From NCBI RefSeq assembly GCF_014653575.1, contig NZ_BNAQ01000002.1, forward strand, positions 62,001-126,000: 64,000 bases of DNA, given 5' to 3'. The position numbers were made by a program, and so were the translations under genes. This document shows, in pieces, positions 1 through 8,141 of the stretch. How positions within the stretch are numbered: the first letter of the stretch is position 1; each line of letters opens with the position of its first letter. This DNA comes from Sphingomonas glacialis (lineage in GTDB: Bacteria; Pseudomonadota; Alphaproteobacteria; Sphingomonadales; Sphingomonadaceae). The notes beneath the pieces were generated by a model, which saw nothing but the letters and a program-made list of their open reading frames with translations, was not told the origin of the DNA and searched no databases.

Positions 1-436
1 GCCGCGCGGTCTGTGGCGCTTCGAGGCTGCGGTGGAGCATCGTCGAGAGATTGGCGACCGAGATGTGGCAGCGGCCGTCGCCGGTATCGGGCGCGGGCGA
101 GACGGTGCCGGCATTGGCGGTCCACATCGCCGATGCAGCCATCACGTTGCGCAGCAGCCCAGGATCCTCGCGCCATGCCGCAGCGAGGACGGCATCGTCG
201 TCGCCGGCAAAGCCGAGCTGCCGCAGCCACGTCGCATCGGGCCGATCGTGCGGCAGCAACAGACCTTGCGGCAAGCCGAGCGCCAGCATGTGGCGCATCT
301 TGGCGACGCCCTGCAGCGCCGCCGCGCGCGGCGAGGACACCGCGCCGGCATTGCTCGCCGAAGCGATGTTGCCGAACGACAGCCCGGCATAATTGTGGCT
401 CGGCCCGACCAGCCCGTCGAAATTGATCTCGCGCAT
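1..436 (-). CDS. astB: N-succinylarginine dihydrolase, N-terminal part (cut by window edge)
   Basis: Translating the minus strand from the ATG at 434-436 gives an open frame to the window edge, about 145 residues, starting [20 protein letters not shown]. AstB proteins carry the same [18 protein letters not shown] opening, then R-P-D-x-x-W-L-R-Q-L-G-F and M-W-x-A-N-A, then a C-H-I-S-V-A-N-L stretch and H-R-S-L-E-A-P, all visible here. AstB is the second enzyme of the arginine succinyltransferase route; it hydrolyses N2-succinylarginine to succinylornithine, ammonia and CO2 in the cytoplasm. The catalytic Cys and later His residues lie outside the window. It begins 27 bases after the stop of the upstream TPP enzyme gene on the same strand, so co-transcription is likely. 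I see no strong ribosome binding site. The identification is confident; completeness cannot be judged. Confidence 0.9.
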   Translation of the reverse strand, partial: MREINFDGLVGPSHNYAGLSFGNIASASNAGAVSSPRAAALQGVAKMRHMLALGLPQGLLLPHDRPDATWLRQLGFAGDDDAVLAAAWREDPGLLRNVMAASAMWTANAGTVSPAPDTGDGRCHISVANLSTMLHRSLEAPQTAR

Positions 437-463
437 GCTCGGCAGCTACCGCAATCGCCGCCG

Positions 464-2821
464 CTAATCCACTGGCCCGAGGCACAGCTCGGCGACCGCA
501 TCGACGATCGCCTCGGCATCGAGCCGATACGCGCGGAACAGATCTGGCAGATCACCCGTCTGGCCGAAGCGATCGGTGCCGAGCGGGCTCACGCGCATCC
601 CGCGCACGCTGCCGAGCCACGACAGCGTCGACGGCGCGCCGTCGATGATCGTGACGAGTTTGGCGTGCGGCGCGAGCGCGCCGAGCAGCGTGTCGGCATG
701 GCTCGACGCGCCCGCCCCGGTCCAGCGCCCGGCATGCCGCGCCGACCAGCCACGATGCAGCAGATCGGGCGACGTCACCATCAGCAGCCCCAGACCCGGC
801 ACGTCGTCGGCGAGCAGGGCAGCCGCTTCGAGCACCTCGGGCGTCACGGCGCCGGTGAAGACGATCGCGATGTCGACGTCGCCGGAGGGTGCTTTCAGCC
901 AATAGCCGCCGCGCAGCGCATCGTCCTGCCAGCCATCGTCGGCACGCTCGATCTGCGCGATCGCGCGCGTCGTCAGCCGCAGATAGACCGAGCCGCCGTC
1001 GTCCGCCTGCATGTGCTCGAACCCCCAGCGCATGATCAGCGCGAGTTCGTCGGCAAAGGCCGGCTCGAAATAGGTAAGGCCGGGCTGGCCGATCCCGATC
1101 AGCGGCGAATTGATCGACTGGTGCGCCCCGCCCTCGGGCCCGAGCGTCAGCCCCGACGGCGTCGCCACCAGCAGGAAGCGCGCGTCCTGGTAGCAAGCGT
1201 AATTGAGCGCATCGAGCCCACGCGCGATGAACGGATCGTACACCGTGCCGATCGGCATCAGCCGCGTGCCGAACAGCGGCGCCGCAAGCCCGAGCGCCGC
1301 GAGCATCAGGAACAGATTGTTCTCGGCAATGCCCAGTTCGATATGCTGCCCCGCGCCGTGCCCCGCCCATTTCTGCGCGGTCGGGATGCGCGCGGCGGAA
1401 AAGACGTCCTTCAGTTCCTGCCGCCGGAACAGCCCGCGCTGGTTCACGAACGCGCCGAGATTGGTCGAGACGGTCACGTCGGGCGAGGTCGTGACGATCC
1501 GGTCGGCGAGCGGATGCCCCGATTTGGCGAGATCGAGCAGGATCCGCCCGAACGCCGCTTGGGTCGAGAGCTCGGCTCCATCGGGCACCGGCAGGCACTC
1601 GGGGACCGCCACAGCCTGAGCCGGTTTCGCCGTGGCCGCCTGTGCCAGCGCACTCGCCTCGACCACCGCGCGCGCCGAAGCGGCGGCATTGTCGCCAAGC
1701 CCGCCATACGGCGCCCATTCCTCGCCCTCGACGATGCCGAGGTCGCCACGCAATTGCGCGATCTGGCCGGGGTTCATCAGCCCCGAATGGTTGTCCTTGT
1801 GCCCCGCAAACGGCAGCCCGTAGCCCTTGACGGTATAGGCGATGAACAGCGTCGGCACGTCATCGTCGCAGCGCGCGAACGCCTCGAGCAAGGTCGCGAT
1901 GCAATGCCCGCCGAGATTGGTCATCAGCGCGGCGAGCGCAGCATCGTCCTGCGCCGCGATGAGCGCGAGCGTTTCGCTTTGCCCGGCCAGATCGGCGTTC
2001 AACCGCGCGCGCCAGGCAGCCCCGCCCTGATACGTCAGCGCCGCGAACTCGGCATTGGGGCACGCGTCGATCCAGTCGGCGATCGCTTGCCCGCCGGCCT
2101 GCGCAAACACCTCGCGCTGCTTCTTGCCGTGCTTGAGCGTCTCGACGCGCCAGCCACACGTCTCGAAGATATCGTCGAAGCGGCGGAACATGCGGTCCGC
2201 CGTCGTGCTGTCGAGCGACTGGCGGTTGTAATCGACGATCCACCAGCAATTGCGGATGTCGTGCTTATAGGCCTCGATCAGGCATTCGTAGATATTGCCC
2301 TCGTCGAGCTCGGCATCGCCCATCAGCGCGATCATCCGGCCCGCATCGGCCTCGGCCATCTCGCCATGCGCGATCAGATAATCCTGGATCAGCGAGGCAA
2401 ACGCGGTGATCGCGACGCCCAATCCGACCGAGCCCGTCGAGAAATCGACCGGGATCGAATCCTTGGTGCGGCTCGGATAGCTCTGCGCGCCGCCCATCCC
2501 GCGATAGCGTTCGAGCGCGTCCTGGCTCTGCTGGCCGAGCATATAGTGAATCGCGTGCAGCACCGGCCCGGCATGCGGCTTGACCGCGACTTTGTCGTTC
2601 GGGCGCAGCGCGCCGAAATAGAGCGCGGTCATGATTGCGGTGATCGACGCGCAGCTCGCCTGATGCCCGCCGACCTTCAGCCCGTCGCGGCTGTCGCGCA
2701 GATGGTTGGCATTGTGGATCGTCCACGACGACAGCCAGCGCAGCCGCGTCTCGATCGTCTCGAGCACGGCGATGGTGGCGGGATCGGCGGGGTGCGCCGG
2801 CGGGGTAGCGATCATATCCAT
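464..2821 (-). CDS. AceE/MdeB-like thiamine-diphosphate 2-oxoacid dehydrogenase E1 / transketolase-family protein
   Basis: 785 residues. The N-terminal half is a TPP-binding transketolase domain: conserved H53 in KVGGHQAS, H83, and a TPP motif starting GDAELDEG at 168-175 and ending NRQSLDS at 199-205. It resembles the GDGEMDE...N motif of homodimeric pyruvate dehydrogenase E1 (AceE) more than that of classical transketolase. A second pyrimidine-binding domain holds ELGIAENN and GPEGGAHQS near residues 500-590, followed by a C-terminal transketolase fold. At 785 residues it is about 100 shorter than AceE, and no E2/E3 genes are nearby. Closest described relative by memory is MdeB of Pseudomonas putida, an E1-like protein of the methionine gamma-lyase operon. 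Substrate is unknown. It lies between a LysR regulator (52-base gap) and astB (27-base gap), all on the same strand. Start ATG 2819-2821; an in-frame ATG two codons on is an alternative. Confidence 0.8.
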   Translation of the reverse strand: MDMIATPPAHPADPATIAVLETIETRLRWLSSWTIHNANHLRDSRDGLKVGGHQASCASITAIMTALYFGALRPNDKVAVKPHAGPVLHAIHYMLGQQSQDALERYRGMGGAQSYPSRTKDSIPVDFSTGSVGLGVAITAFASLIQDYLIAHGEMAEADAGRMIALMGDAELDEGNIYECLIEAYKHDIRNCWWIVDYNRQSLDSTTADRMFRRFDDIFETCGWRVETLKHGKKQREVFAQAGGQAIADWIDACPNAEFAALTYQGGAAWRARLNADLAGQSETLALIAAQDDAALAALMTNLGGHCIATLLEAFARCDDDVPTLFIAYTVKGYGLPFAGHKDNHSGLMNPGQIAQLRGDLGIVEGEEWAPYGGLGDNAAASARAVVEASALAQAATAKPAQAVAVPECLPVPDGAELSTQAAFGRILLDLAKSGHPLADRIVTTSPDVTVSTNLGAFVNQRGLFRRQELKDVFSAARIPTAQKWAGHGAGQHIELGIAENNLFLMLAALGLAAPLFGTRLMPIGTVYDPFIARGLDALNYACYQDARFLLVATPSGLTLGPEGGAHQSINSPLIGIGQPGLTYFEPAFADELALIMRWGFEHMQADDGGSVYLRLTTRAIAQIERADDGWQDDALRGGYWLKAPSGDVDIAIVFTGAVTPEVLEAAALLADDVPGLGLLMVTSPDLLHRGWSARHAGRWTGAGASSHADTLLGALAPHAKLVTIIDGAPSTLSWLGSVRGMRVSPLGTDRFGQTGDLPDLFRAYRLDAEAIVDAVAELCLGPVD

Positions 2822-2873
2822 GCCGCCCCATAGCCGATTGGCGCGCGACCGCGAGGCCCCTTTTGGCGCGGCG

Positions 2874-3842
2874 TCATCCGGCGGCGACAGGTACCCCCTG
2901 GCGCGCGGCGAATTGTGCGATCAACCAGCTGCGCACCAGGCTGATCGTCGGATCGGCAAGATCCTCCGCGCGCAACTTGAGGTAATAGCCAAAGCCGTCG
3001 TTGATCACGCTGTCGTACGGCAAAACGAGCCGTCCGGCGGCGATTTCGGGCGCGAACATGTCGATATCGGCGAGCGCAACGCCGTCCGAATGTATCGCAT
3101 AGCCGACCGCGAGCGCATTCGCGTCGAAGGCAAGCCCGCGCTCGACGTCGAGGCTGATCCGGCATTGATTCGCAAAAGTGCTCCACAACAGCCCGCGCGG
3201 TTGCCCCTCGAGCTTGACGTGGAGCAGCGGATTGTCCGCCAGGAACTGCTCGAGCGTCTTGCCCGCGTTGCGCTGCGCCACCTGCGGCGAGCAGACCGGC
3301 GCGACGCGCACCATCCACAGCAGATCGGTCACGCGATCATCGATGTTGGGCCGGTCGAACACGATCGCCATGTCGGTCTCGCCACTGGGGAGCCCCACCG
3401 CGGGCGAGCTCGAAATGTCGATCCGGATCGCGGGATGCTCGGCGTGGAACGCCTGGATCATCGGCATCGCGACTTGCTGCAATAGCGTCGGCGGGATGTG
3501 GAGGCGGATCGGGCGGCTGGTGTCGGGATTGCCGCTGATCGCATCCATCGTCTGTTCGATCCGGTCGAACGCCTTGCGCACTTCGGGCAACAGCGTGCGC
3601 CCCGCCGCGGTCAGCGCGAGCGTCGGCCCCGAGCGATCGAACAGTTTGTGGCCGAGCTGCTCCTCGAGGCTGATGACGTGCCGGCTCACCGCGCTTTGCG
3701 AGACGTCGAGCGCCTGCGCGCCGGCGGTGAAGCTCAACCGCTGGCCGACCGCATCGAACGCGCGGAGCGCATTCAACGGGAGCCAGCGCCGATTGTCCGG
3801 GGATGAGCGAGGAATAGCGAACTCCTGAGCGATGCGGGCCAT
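2874..3842 (-). CDS. LysR-family transcriptional regulator (GcvA-like)
   Basis: About 322 residues from the preferred ATG at 3840-3842; the frame is open further upstream. The N-terminal winged helix contains LNALRAFDAVGQRLSFTAGA, then SQSAVSRHVISLEEQLG and the LFDR-to-TAAG stretch typical of LysR DNA-binding domains. The periplasmic-binding-like effector domain follows (IRIDISSSP, DMAIVFDRP). Wording such as LPLNALRAF and ARHLSFT is typical of the GcvA/AmpR branch. It is divergent from the MFS transporter gene and lies just upstream, on the same strand, of the AceE/MdeB-like gene. It probably controls one or both; the effector cannot be read from sequence. Confidence 0.88.
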   Translation of the reverse strand: MARIAQEFAIPRSSPDNRRWLPLNALRAFDAVGQRLSFTAGAQALDVSQSAVSRHVISLEEQLGHKLFDRSGPTLALTAAGRTLLPEVRKAFDRIEQTMDAISGNPDTSRPIRLHIPPTLLQQVAMPMIQAFHAEHPAIRIDISSSPAVGLPSGETDMAIVFDRPNIDDRVTDLLWMVRVAPVCSPQVAQRNAGKTLEQFLADNPLLHVKLEGQPRGLLWSTFANQCRISLDVERGLAFDANALAVGYAIHSDGVALADIDMFAPEIAAGRLVLPYDSVINDGFGYYLKLRAEDLADPTISLVRSWLIAQFAARQGVPVAAG

Positions 3843-3867
3843 GCCGAGGCGAAATACCAAGCGCGTT

Positions 3868-3985
3868 TTGCCACGCGATGCAACGGCGTCGCACCGCGCC
3901 GATCGGTCCGGGAGGGTGCGCAAGGTCTATCTGCCACGCGCTTCCGCCGCTACGAAGGTCGATCTTGCGGCGCGCTCGCGTGGCA
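3868..3985. promoter_or_regulatory. Dyad symmetries in the LysR / MFS divergent intergenic region
   Basis: Two inverted repeats lie between the divergent starts. One is TTGC-N8-GCAA at 3868-3883. The other pairs TGCCACGCG (3932-3940) with CGCGTGGCA (3977-3985). LysR-type regulators usually bind interrupted dyads in such divergent regions, so these are candidate operators. The first has no exact T-N11-A box, and no convincing -35/-10 pair was found. This is inference from position and symmetry only. Confidence 0.25.
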
Positions 3986-4014
3986 GCCCGCAAGGCGTGA
4001 CGGACGACGAAAAG

Positions 4015-5328
4015 ATGGGGCCCAGAATGATGACGACGACACCGCGGCTCGAATCGGCGCGCTGGTATGTCGTGCTCGTGCTCGGGCTCGTCTACGCGCT
4101 CAACATCGCCGACCGCTATGTCGTGTCGACCGTGCTCGAGCCGATCCGCAAGGAATTCGGCCTGTCCGATTCGGGCGTCGCATGGCTGACCGGCGTGTCG
4201 CTCGCCTTCTTCTACATCTTCGTCGGGCTGCCGATCGCGCGGCTGGCCGACCATGCCAACCGCCGCAACATCGTTGCCGCGGCGATCATCCTGTGGTCGG
4301 CGGCGACTGCGGTGCTCGGTCTGACTCAGAATTACTGGCAGTTCCTCGTCGCGCGGATTGCGGTCGGCGTCGGCGAGGCGGGCGGCACCCCGCCTTCGAC
4401 CTCGATCGTCGCCGATAATTTCCCGCGTCGGCAACGCGCGTTCGCGCTGACGGTCTACGCGCTCGGGCTGCCGCTCGGCGCGTGGCTCGGGTCGAGCGTC
4501 GCAGGTGCGATCGTCGAGCATTTCCACAGCTGGCGCGCGGGCTTCATCGCGCTCGGCGTTCCTGGCGTGGTGTTCGGGCTGATCATCCTGCTCACCGTGC
4601 GCGAGCCCGTGCGCGGGCGGTTCGAGCGGATCAGCGAAGCCAAGGTGCCGAGCGCGACCTTCCGCGAGACCTGCGCCTTTCTCTGGTCGCAACGCTCGGC
4701 GTGGCACATCAACGCGGCGGGCACGGTGATCTGCCTGTGGGGTTGGGGCCTGCTGTTCTGGACGCAGACCTATTTCGAGCGCGCCTATGGCCTGTCGACC
4801 GCCGAGGCGGGCGCGCGGCTCGGGACGATCTATTTCTGGGCGGGGACCGCTGCGACGATCGCCACCGGCGCTATCCTCGCGCTGCCGCAGATGCAGGACC
4901 CGAAGCGCATCGCCTACGGCCTCGCGGCGGTGGTCGCGCTGTCGACGATCCCGTCGTTCGTCATCTACTGGACGCACTCGCTCAGCCTGGCGACCGCGAT
5001 GCTGTGGATCGTCGTGCCGGCGATCTATCTCTACGTCGGGCCGACGATGGCGCTGCTGCTCAACTTCCTGCCCGCCAACATGCGCGCGCAGGGGATGGCG
5101 ATCAGCCTGCTCACCGCCAATGTCGCCAATCTGATTATCGCGCCGACCGCGGTCGGCTGGCTCAGCGACACGCTTGCCGGGCGGCTCGGCAGCAATGCGG
5201 AGTCATTGCGGTATGCGCTGCTGGCGCTGTCGCTGACCGGCTTCTGGGCAGCGTATCATTACTGGACGAGCGTGCGGACCTATGCCGCCGACGATGCACG
5301 GATTCAGGGGACGACCGTTACCGCTTGA
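4015..5328 (+). CDS. MFS transporter, spinster-like
   Basis: About 437 residues from ATG 4015 (ATG 4027 is an equally possible start; the open frame runs further upstream but without protein-like sequence). Twelve hydrophobic segments are visible. The loop between helices 2 and 3 has the MFS signature as GLPIARLADHANRRN, and helix 4 starts RIAVGVGEAGGTPPS. This GEAGG pattern is typical of the spinster-type proteins common in sphingomonads, which are usually annotated as general transporters of unknown substrate. It should sit in the inner membrane. It is transcribed away from the LysR gene. Its stop is followed by a paired hairpin repeat and then by the convergent TonB receptor gene. Confidence 0.88.
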   Translation: MGPRMMTTTPRLESARWYVVLVLGLVYALNIADRYVVSTVLEPIRKEFGLSDSGVAWLTGVSLAFFYIFVGLPIARLADHANRRNIVAAAIILWSAATAVLGLTQNYWQFLVARIAVGVGEAGGTPPSTSIVADNFPRRQRAFALTVYALGLPLGAWLGSSVAGAIVEHFHSWRAGFIALGVPGVVFGLIILLTVREPVRGRFERISEAKVPSATFRETCAFLWSQRSAWHINAAGTVICLWGWGLLFWTQTYFERAYGLSTAEAGARLGTIYFWAGTAATIATGAILALPQMQDPKRIAYGLAAVVALSTIPSFVIYWTHSLSLATAMLWIVVPAIYLYVGPTMALLLNFLPANMRAQGMAISLLTANVANLIIAPTAVGWLSDTLAGRLGSNAESLRYALLALSLTGFWAAYHYWTSVRTYAADDARIQGTTVTA

Positions 5329-5364
5329 GGCAAGCACGAAAGGCGGTGGTCACGCGCCACCACC

Positions 5365-5458
5365 GTCACCCCGGCCTTGTGCCGGGGTCCACCGTGCCAC
5401 GCGTGCTACGCCGTAAGCGCGTGCCGCCCGGTGGGCCCCGGCACAAGGCCGGGGTGAC
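5365..5458. repeat. REPIN-like paired hairpin element (GTCACCCCGGCC type)
   Basis: Two 30-base arms, 5365-5394 and 5429-5458, are inverted copies with one mismatch. Each arm contains its own hairpin, CCCCGGC-CTTGT-GCCGGGG. The element fills the gap between convergent genes (MFS stop 5328, TonB receptor stop 5468) and could fold into a long cruciform that also ends transcription from both sides. Three related elements with arms CCCCGGCGAAGGCCGGGG occur at 16012, 49049 and 56500. Confidence 0.85.
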
Positions 5459-5467
5459 GTGGGAGAA

Positions 5468-8005
5468 TTAGAACTTCACCTTCGCGCGCACCCCGATCGT
5501 GCGTGGCCGCGCGTACGTCACCCGCGAGCCGGCCTGGTAGATCGCGTAATAGGTCGCGCGCTGGATATCGATCACCTTGACGCCGTCGAACAGATTGTTG
5601 CCGAAGATGCCGAATTCGTAATTGCCGATGTCATAGGCGATCGACGCGCTGGCATTGTGGCTCGCGGGGATCACCGCATAGGTCTGGCTACGCCCGCCAT
5701 TGCTCGCGCGGTCGACGATCAGCTTCTTGGACGTCGGGTCGAGTGTGGTCGAGAAGTCGTTGAAGGTCGTCTGTTGCGACGAGATATATTTGTACGTCGC
5801 CTGCAGATGGAGCGACCCGCGCCCGAGATCGGTATCGTAGAACGCGCCTGCCGACGCGGTCACGCGCGGTGAATAGGGCGTGCGGTCGCCGTCGAACGCG
5901 CCGACCGTCGGGATGTCGCCACGCGCGGTCGAATCGTTGAACGAGAAGCTGCCGTTGAGCGTGACGTTGCGCGTCGCCTTGACCGCCGCCTCGAGCTCGA
6001 CGCCCTTGCTCGCGATCTTGCCCTTGTTGTCGGTAAAGAAATACGAACAGTTGAGCCGCAACCGCGTCTGCACGTCGGACCAATCGATGTAATAGGCGCT
6101 CGCGTTGAGCGTCACGCGCCCGCCCGCGAACTTGGCCTTTTCGCCGATCGTGTAGTTCCACAATTTGTCGGGCCCGAACGTTCCCGGTGCCGCGCTATAT
6201 CCGTAGGAATTGAGCTGCGTCGTGCAGCGCCCGGCAAGCCCCGCGGTGCCGAGCGGCACCGGCTGGTTCGCACCCCCATAGCGGAAGCCGTTGGCGGCTT
6301 CGGCATAGATCAGCACATTGTCATTGAGCTTGTATGAGATGTTGGCGCGCGGGTTGACGCCGTTCGACTTCAGCGTCGAGCGGATCGACTGGGTGATGCC
6401 GGTCGTGCGCCCCTGCGCGTCCTTGCCGAGCAGCACGCCGAACGCGCCGCCTTCGTAGAGATAATAGTTCTCCTTGAAGTTGAAGTAGCGCAGTCCCGCG
6501 GTCAGATCGAGCCGGTCGGTGACGTGCCACGTGCCATCGGCATAGGCGGCGAACTGATGCTCGTGCACGTCCTGCAGCCCCGAGAAGATGTCGTTCGAGC
6601 TGAACGCGCCGTCGACGGTCTTCGAATCGTAGCGGCCGGTCGGCGTCGCTAACGGGCCGAACGCGGCGTTCTGGTACGACAGCGTGTCGAACCCGGCGAC
6701 CGGAATGTCCTGAATCAGATGCCGGTTCTGCTTCTCGTAGAACGCGCCGACGGTCCATTTGACCGGGCCATCGTTCTTCGAGACGAGCCGCGCCTCGGCC
6801 ATGAAGTCGTTGAGCTTCTGGTTGATCGTATAGTTCTCGGCCGGGATCAGGCTCGTGACCGCATGGTCGTAGCGTGCGGGCGGAGCGTAGAGCGGATACT
6901 TCCCCGCGCCGGTGTAGGGCGCGTAATAATTGGCGAAGTAATAGCCGATCTGCGGATCGGGGCTCGCGTTGAAGCCGATCTTGCGGTCGGTATAGGCGCC
7001 GGTCACGATCAAATTGGCGAAGCCCGCGTCATAATCGAACCCGCCGGTGTAGAGCTTGAACAGATCGCGCGTGCCCTCGGCCCCGTTGCTCTCGTACTGA
7101 TACGGTTTCAGCCCATCGAGCCCGGTGTTGAGCCCCTTGGCGCGGCTGTTTTCATAGGTGAAACTGCCGTCGACGGTCAGTCTGTCGGTCGGCGTCCAGC
7201 GGACCGCGACGCGGCCCTGGGTCGAGCGGTTGCTGTTGGCGTTGTCGACGCGGTGCTGGCCGATATTGTCGATGAAGCCGCCATCGTTGCCGACGAAGAT
7301 GTTGCCGCGAACCGCGAGCTCATCCTTGATCAGCGGGATGTTGACCATCCCGCGGACGTTATAGCTGCCAGCGCCATATTCGGTGGTCGATCCGCTCGCT
7401 TCGGCGGTGCCGAAGACGCTGCGCGCATCGGGCTTGGCCGTCACGAAGCGCACCGTGCCCGCCATCGAGCCCGCGCCGAACAGCGTGCCCTGCGGCCCGC
7501 GCAGCACTTCGACGCGGTCGAGATCATAGACCTTGAGGTCGGGCGTCTGGCCCTGCACCGAGATCGGCGTATCGTCGAGATAGACCGCGACGAGTGGGCG
7601 ATCCGACGTATCCGAGGTGACATAGCCGCCCGTCGCAAGCCCGCGCAGGTTGAACTTGTTGAACCCCGGCGCGCCCTCGGTGATGACGAGCGAGGGGGTG
7701 AACTTCGCGAGATCGGACAGATTGCCCTGCCCCGACTTGGTGATCTGGTCGACGTTCACCACCGACACCGCGATCGGCACCTTCTGCAGCGATTGCGCGC
7801 CCGAACGCGTCGCTGTGACGACGATATCGTTGAGTCCTTCGCTTTGCGGCGCGGCTTGCGGCGCATCGGCGGGCGCCTGCGGCTCGGGCGCGGCGCGCGC
7901 GATGCCCGGCGCGATCAGCGCAAGCGCCGCCCCCGACGCCATGAGCCGCGCGACGATCCGCGCAGGACGCGCCGAAACGCTGTGACCGACAGAAAGATTC
8001 ACCAC
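5468..8005 (-). CDS. TonB-dependent outer-membrane receptor
   Basis: About 845 residues from the GTG at 8003-8005, chosen because AAGGGG lies six bases upstream; a second GTG (8000-8002) follows directly, and the longer frame to 8071 lacks such a site. After a signal sequence (hydrophobic run MASGAALALIAPGIARAA) comes a TonB-box-like stretch DIVVTATR. The plug domain has RGLATGGY, DDTPIS and VEVLRGPQGTLFGAGSMAGTV; a beta-barrel ends in a terminal Phe (VKF). The plug resembles that of IroN/FyuA-like receptors of sphingomonads with unknown substrates. It should import a bulky ligand across the outer membrane using TonB-ExbBD. It follows the TPR-sulfotransferase gene on the same strand; a promoter-like pair is seen at 8113-8141. 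Confidence 0.93.
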   Translation of the reverse strand: MVNLSVGHSVSARPARIVARLMASGAALALIAPGIARAAPEPQAPADAPQAAPQSEGLNDIVVTATRSGAQSLQKVPIAVSVVNVDQITKSGQGNLSDLAKFTPSLVITEGAPGFNKFNLRGLATGGYVTSDTSDRPLVAVYLDDTPISVQGQTPDLKVYDLDRVEVLRGPQGTLFGAGSMAGTVRFVTAKPDARSVFGTAEASGSTTEYGAGSYNVRGMVNIPLIKDELAVRGNIFVGNDGGFIDNIGQHRVDNANSNRSTQGRVAVRWTPTDRLTVDGSFTYENSRAKGLNTGLDGLKPYQYESNGAEGTRDLFKLYTGGFDYDAGFANLIVTGAYTDRKIGFNASPDPQIGYYFANYYAPYTGAGKYPLYAPPARYDHAVTSLIPAENYTINQKLNDFMAEARLVSKNDGPVKWTVGAFYEKQNRHLIQDIPVAGFDTLSYQNAAFGPLATPTGRYDSKTVDGAFSSNDIFSGLQDVHEHQFAAYADGTWHVTDRLDLTAGLRYFNFKENYYLYEGGAFGVLLGKDAQGRTTGITQSIRSTLKSNGVNPRANISYKLNDNVLIYAEAANGFRYGGANQPVPLGTAGLAGRCTTQLNSYGYSAAPGTFGPDKLWNYTIGEKAKFAGGRVTLNASAYYIDWSDVQTRLRLNCSYFFTDNKGKIASKGVELEAAVKATRNVTLNGSFSFNDSTARGDIPTVGAFDGDRTPYSPRVTASAGAFYDTDLGRGSLHLQATYKYISSQQTTFNDFSTTLDPTSKKLIVDRASNGGRSQTYAVIPASHNASASIAYDIGNYEFGIFGNNLFDGVKVIDIQRATYYAIYQAGSRVTYARPRTIGVRAKVKF

Positions 8006-8112
8006 GAAAGTCCCCTTTGCAACCCAGCTGCCCCACCAAGGCAGCCGTCGTGCAAGCCGTTGCCGGCCCATGCCTTCGACGCTGTCCTTGATCCCCGTTC
8101 GATATCAAAAAT

Positions 8113-8141
8113 CGGATAGGGGCATCCAATTTAGGCATCAA
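8113..8141 (-). promoter_or_regulatory. Possible sigma-70 promoter for the TonB receptor gene
   Basis: On the minus strand TTGATG (8136-8141) is followed after 17 bases by TATCCG (8113-8118). The -35 overlaps the stop codon of the TPR-sulfotransferase gene and a GGCATCAATGCC palindrome (8134-8145). If used, the receptor would have an untranslated leader of about 100 bases. Only the -35 is a good match; weak evidence. Confidence 0.3.

Noticed and set aside
32..2833. 933-codon plus-strand open frame
   Set aside because: It is the antisense shadow of the AceE/MdeB-like and astB genes. It is Arg/His-rich with no recognisable domain, as expected in high-G+C DNA.
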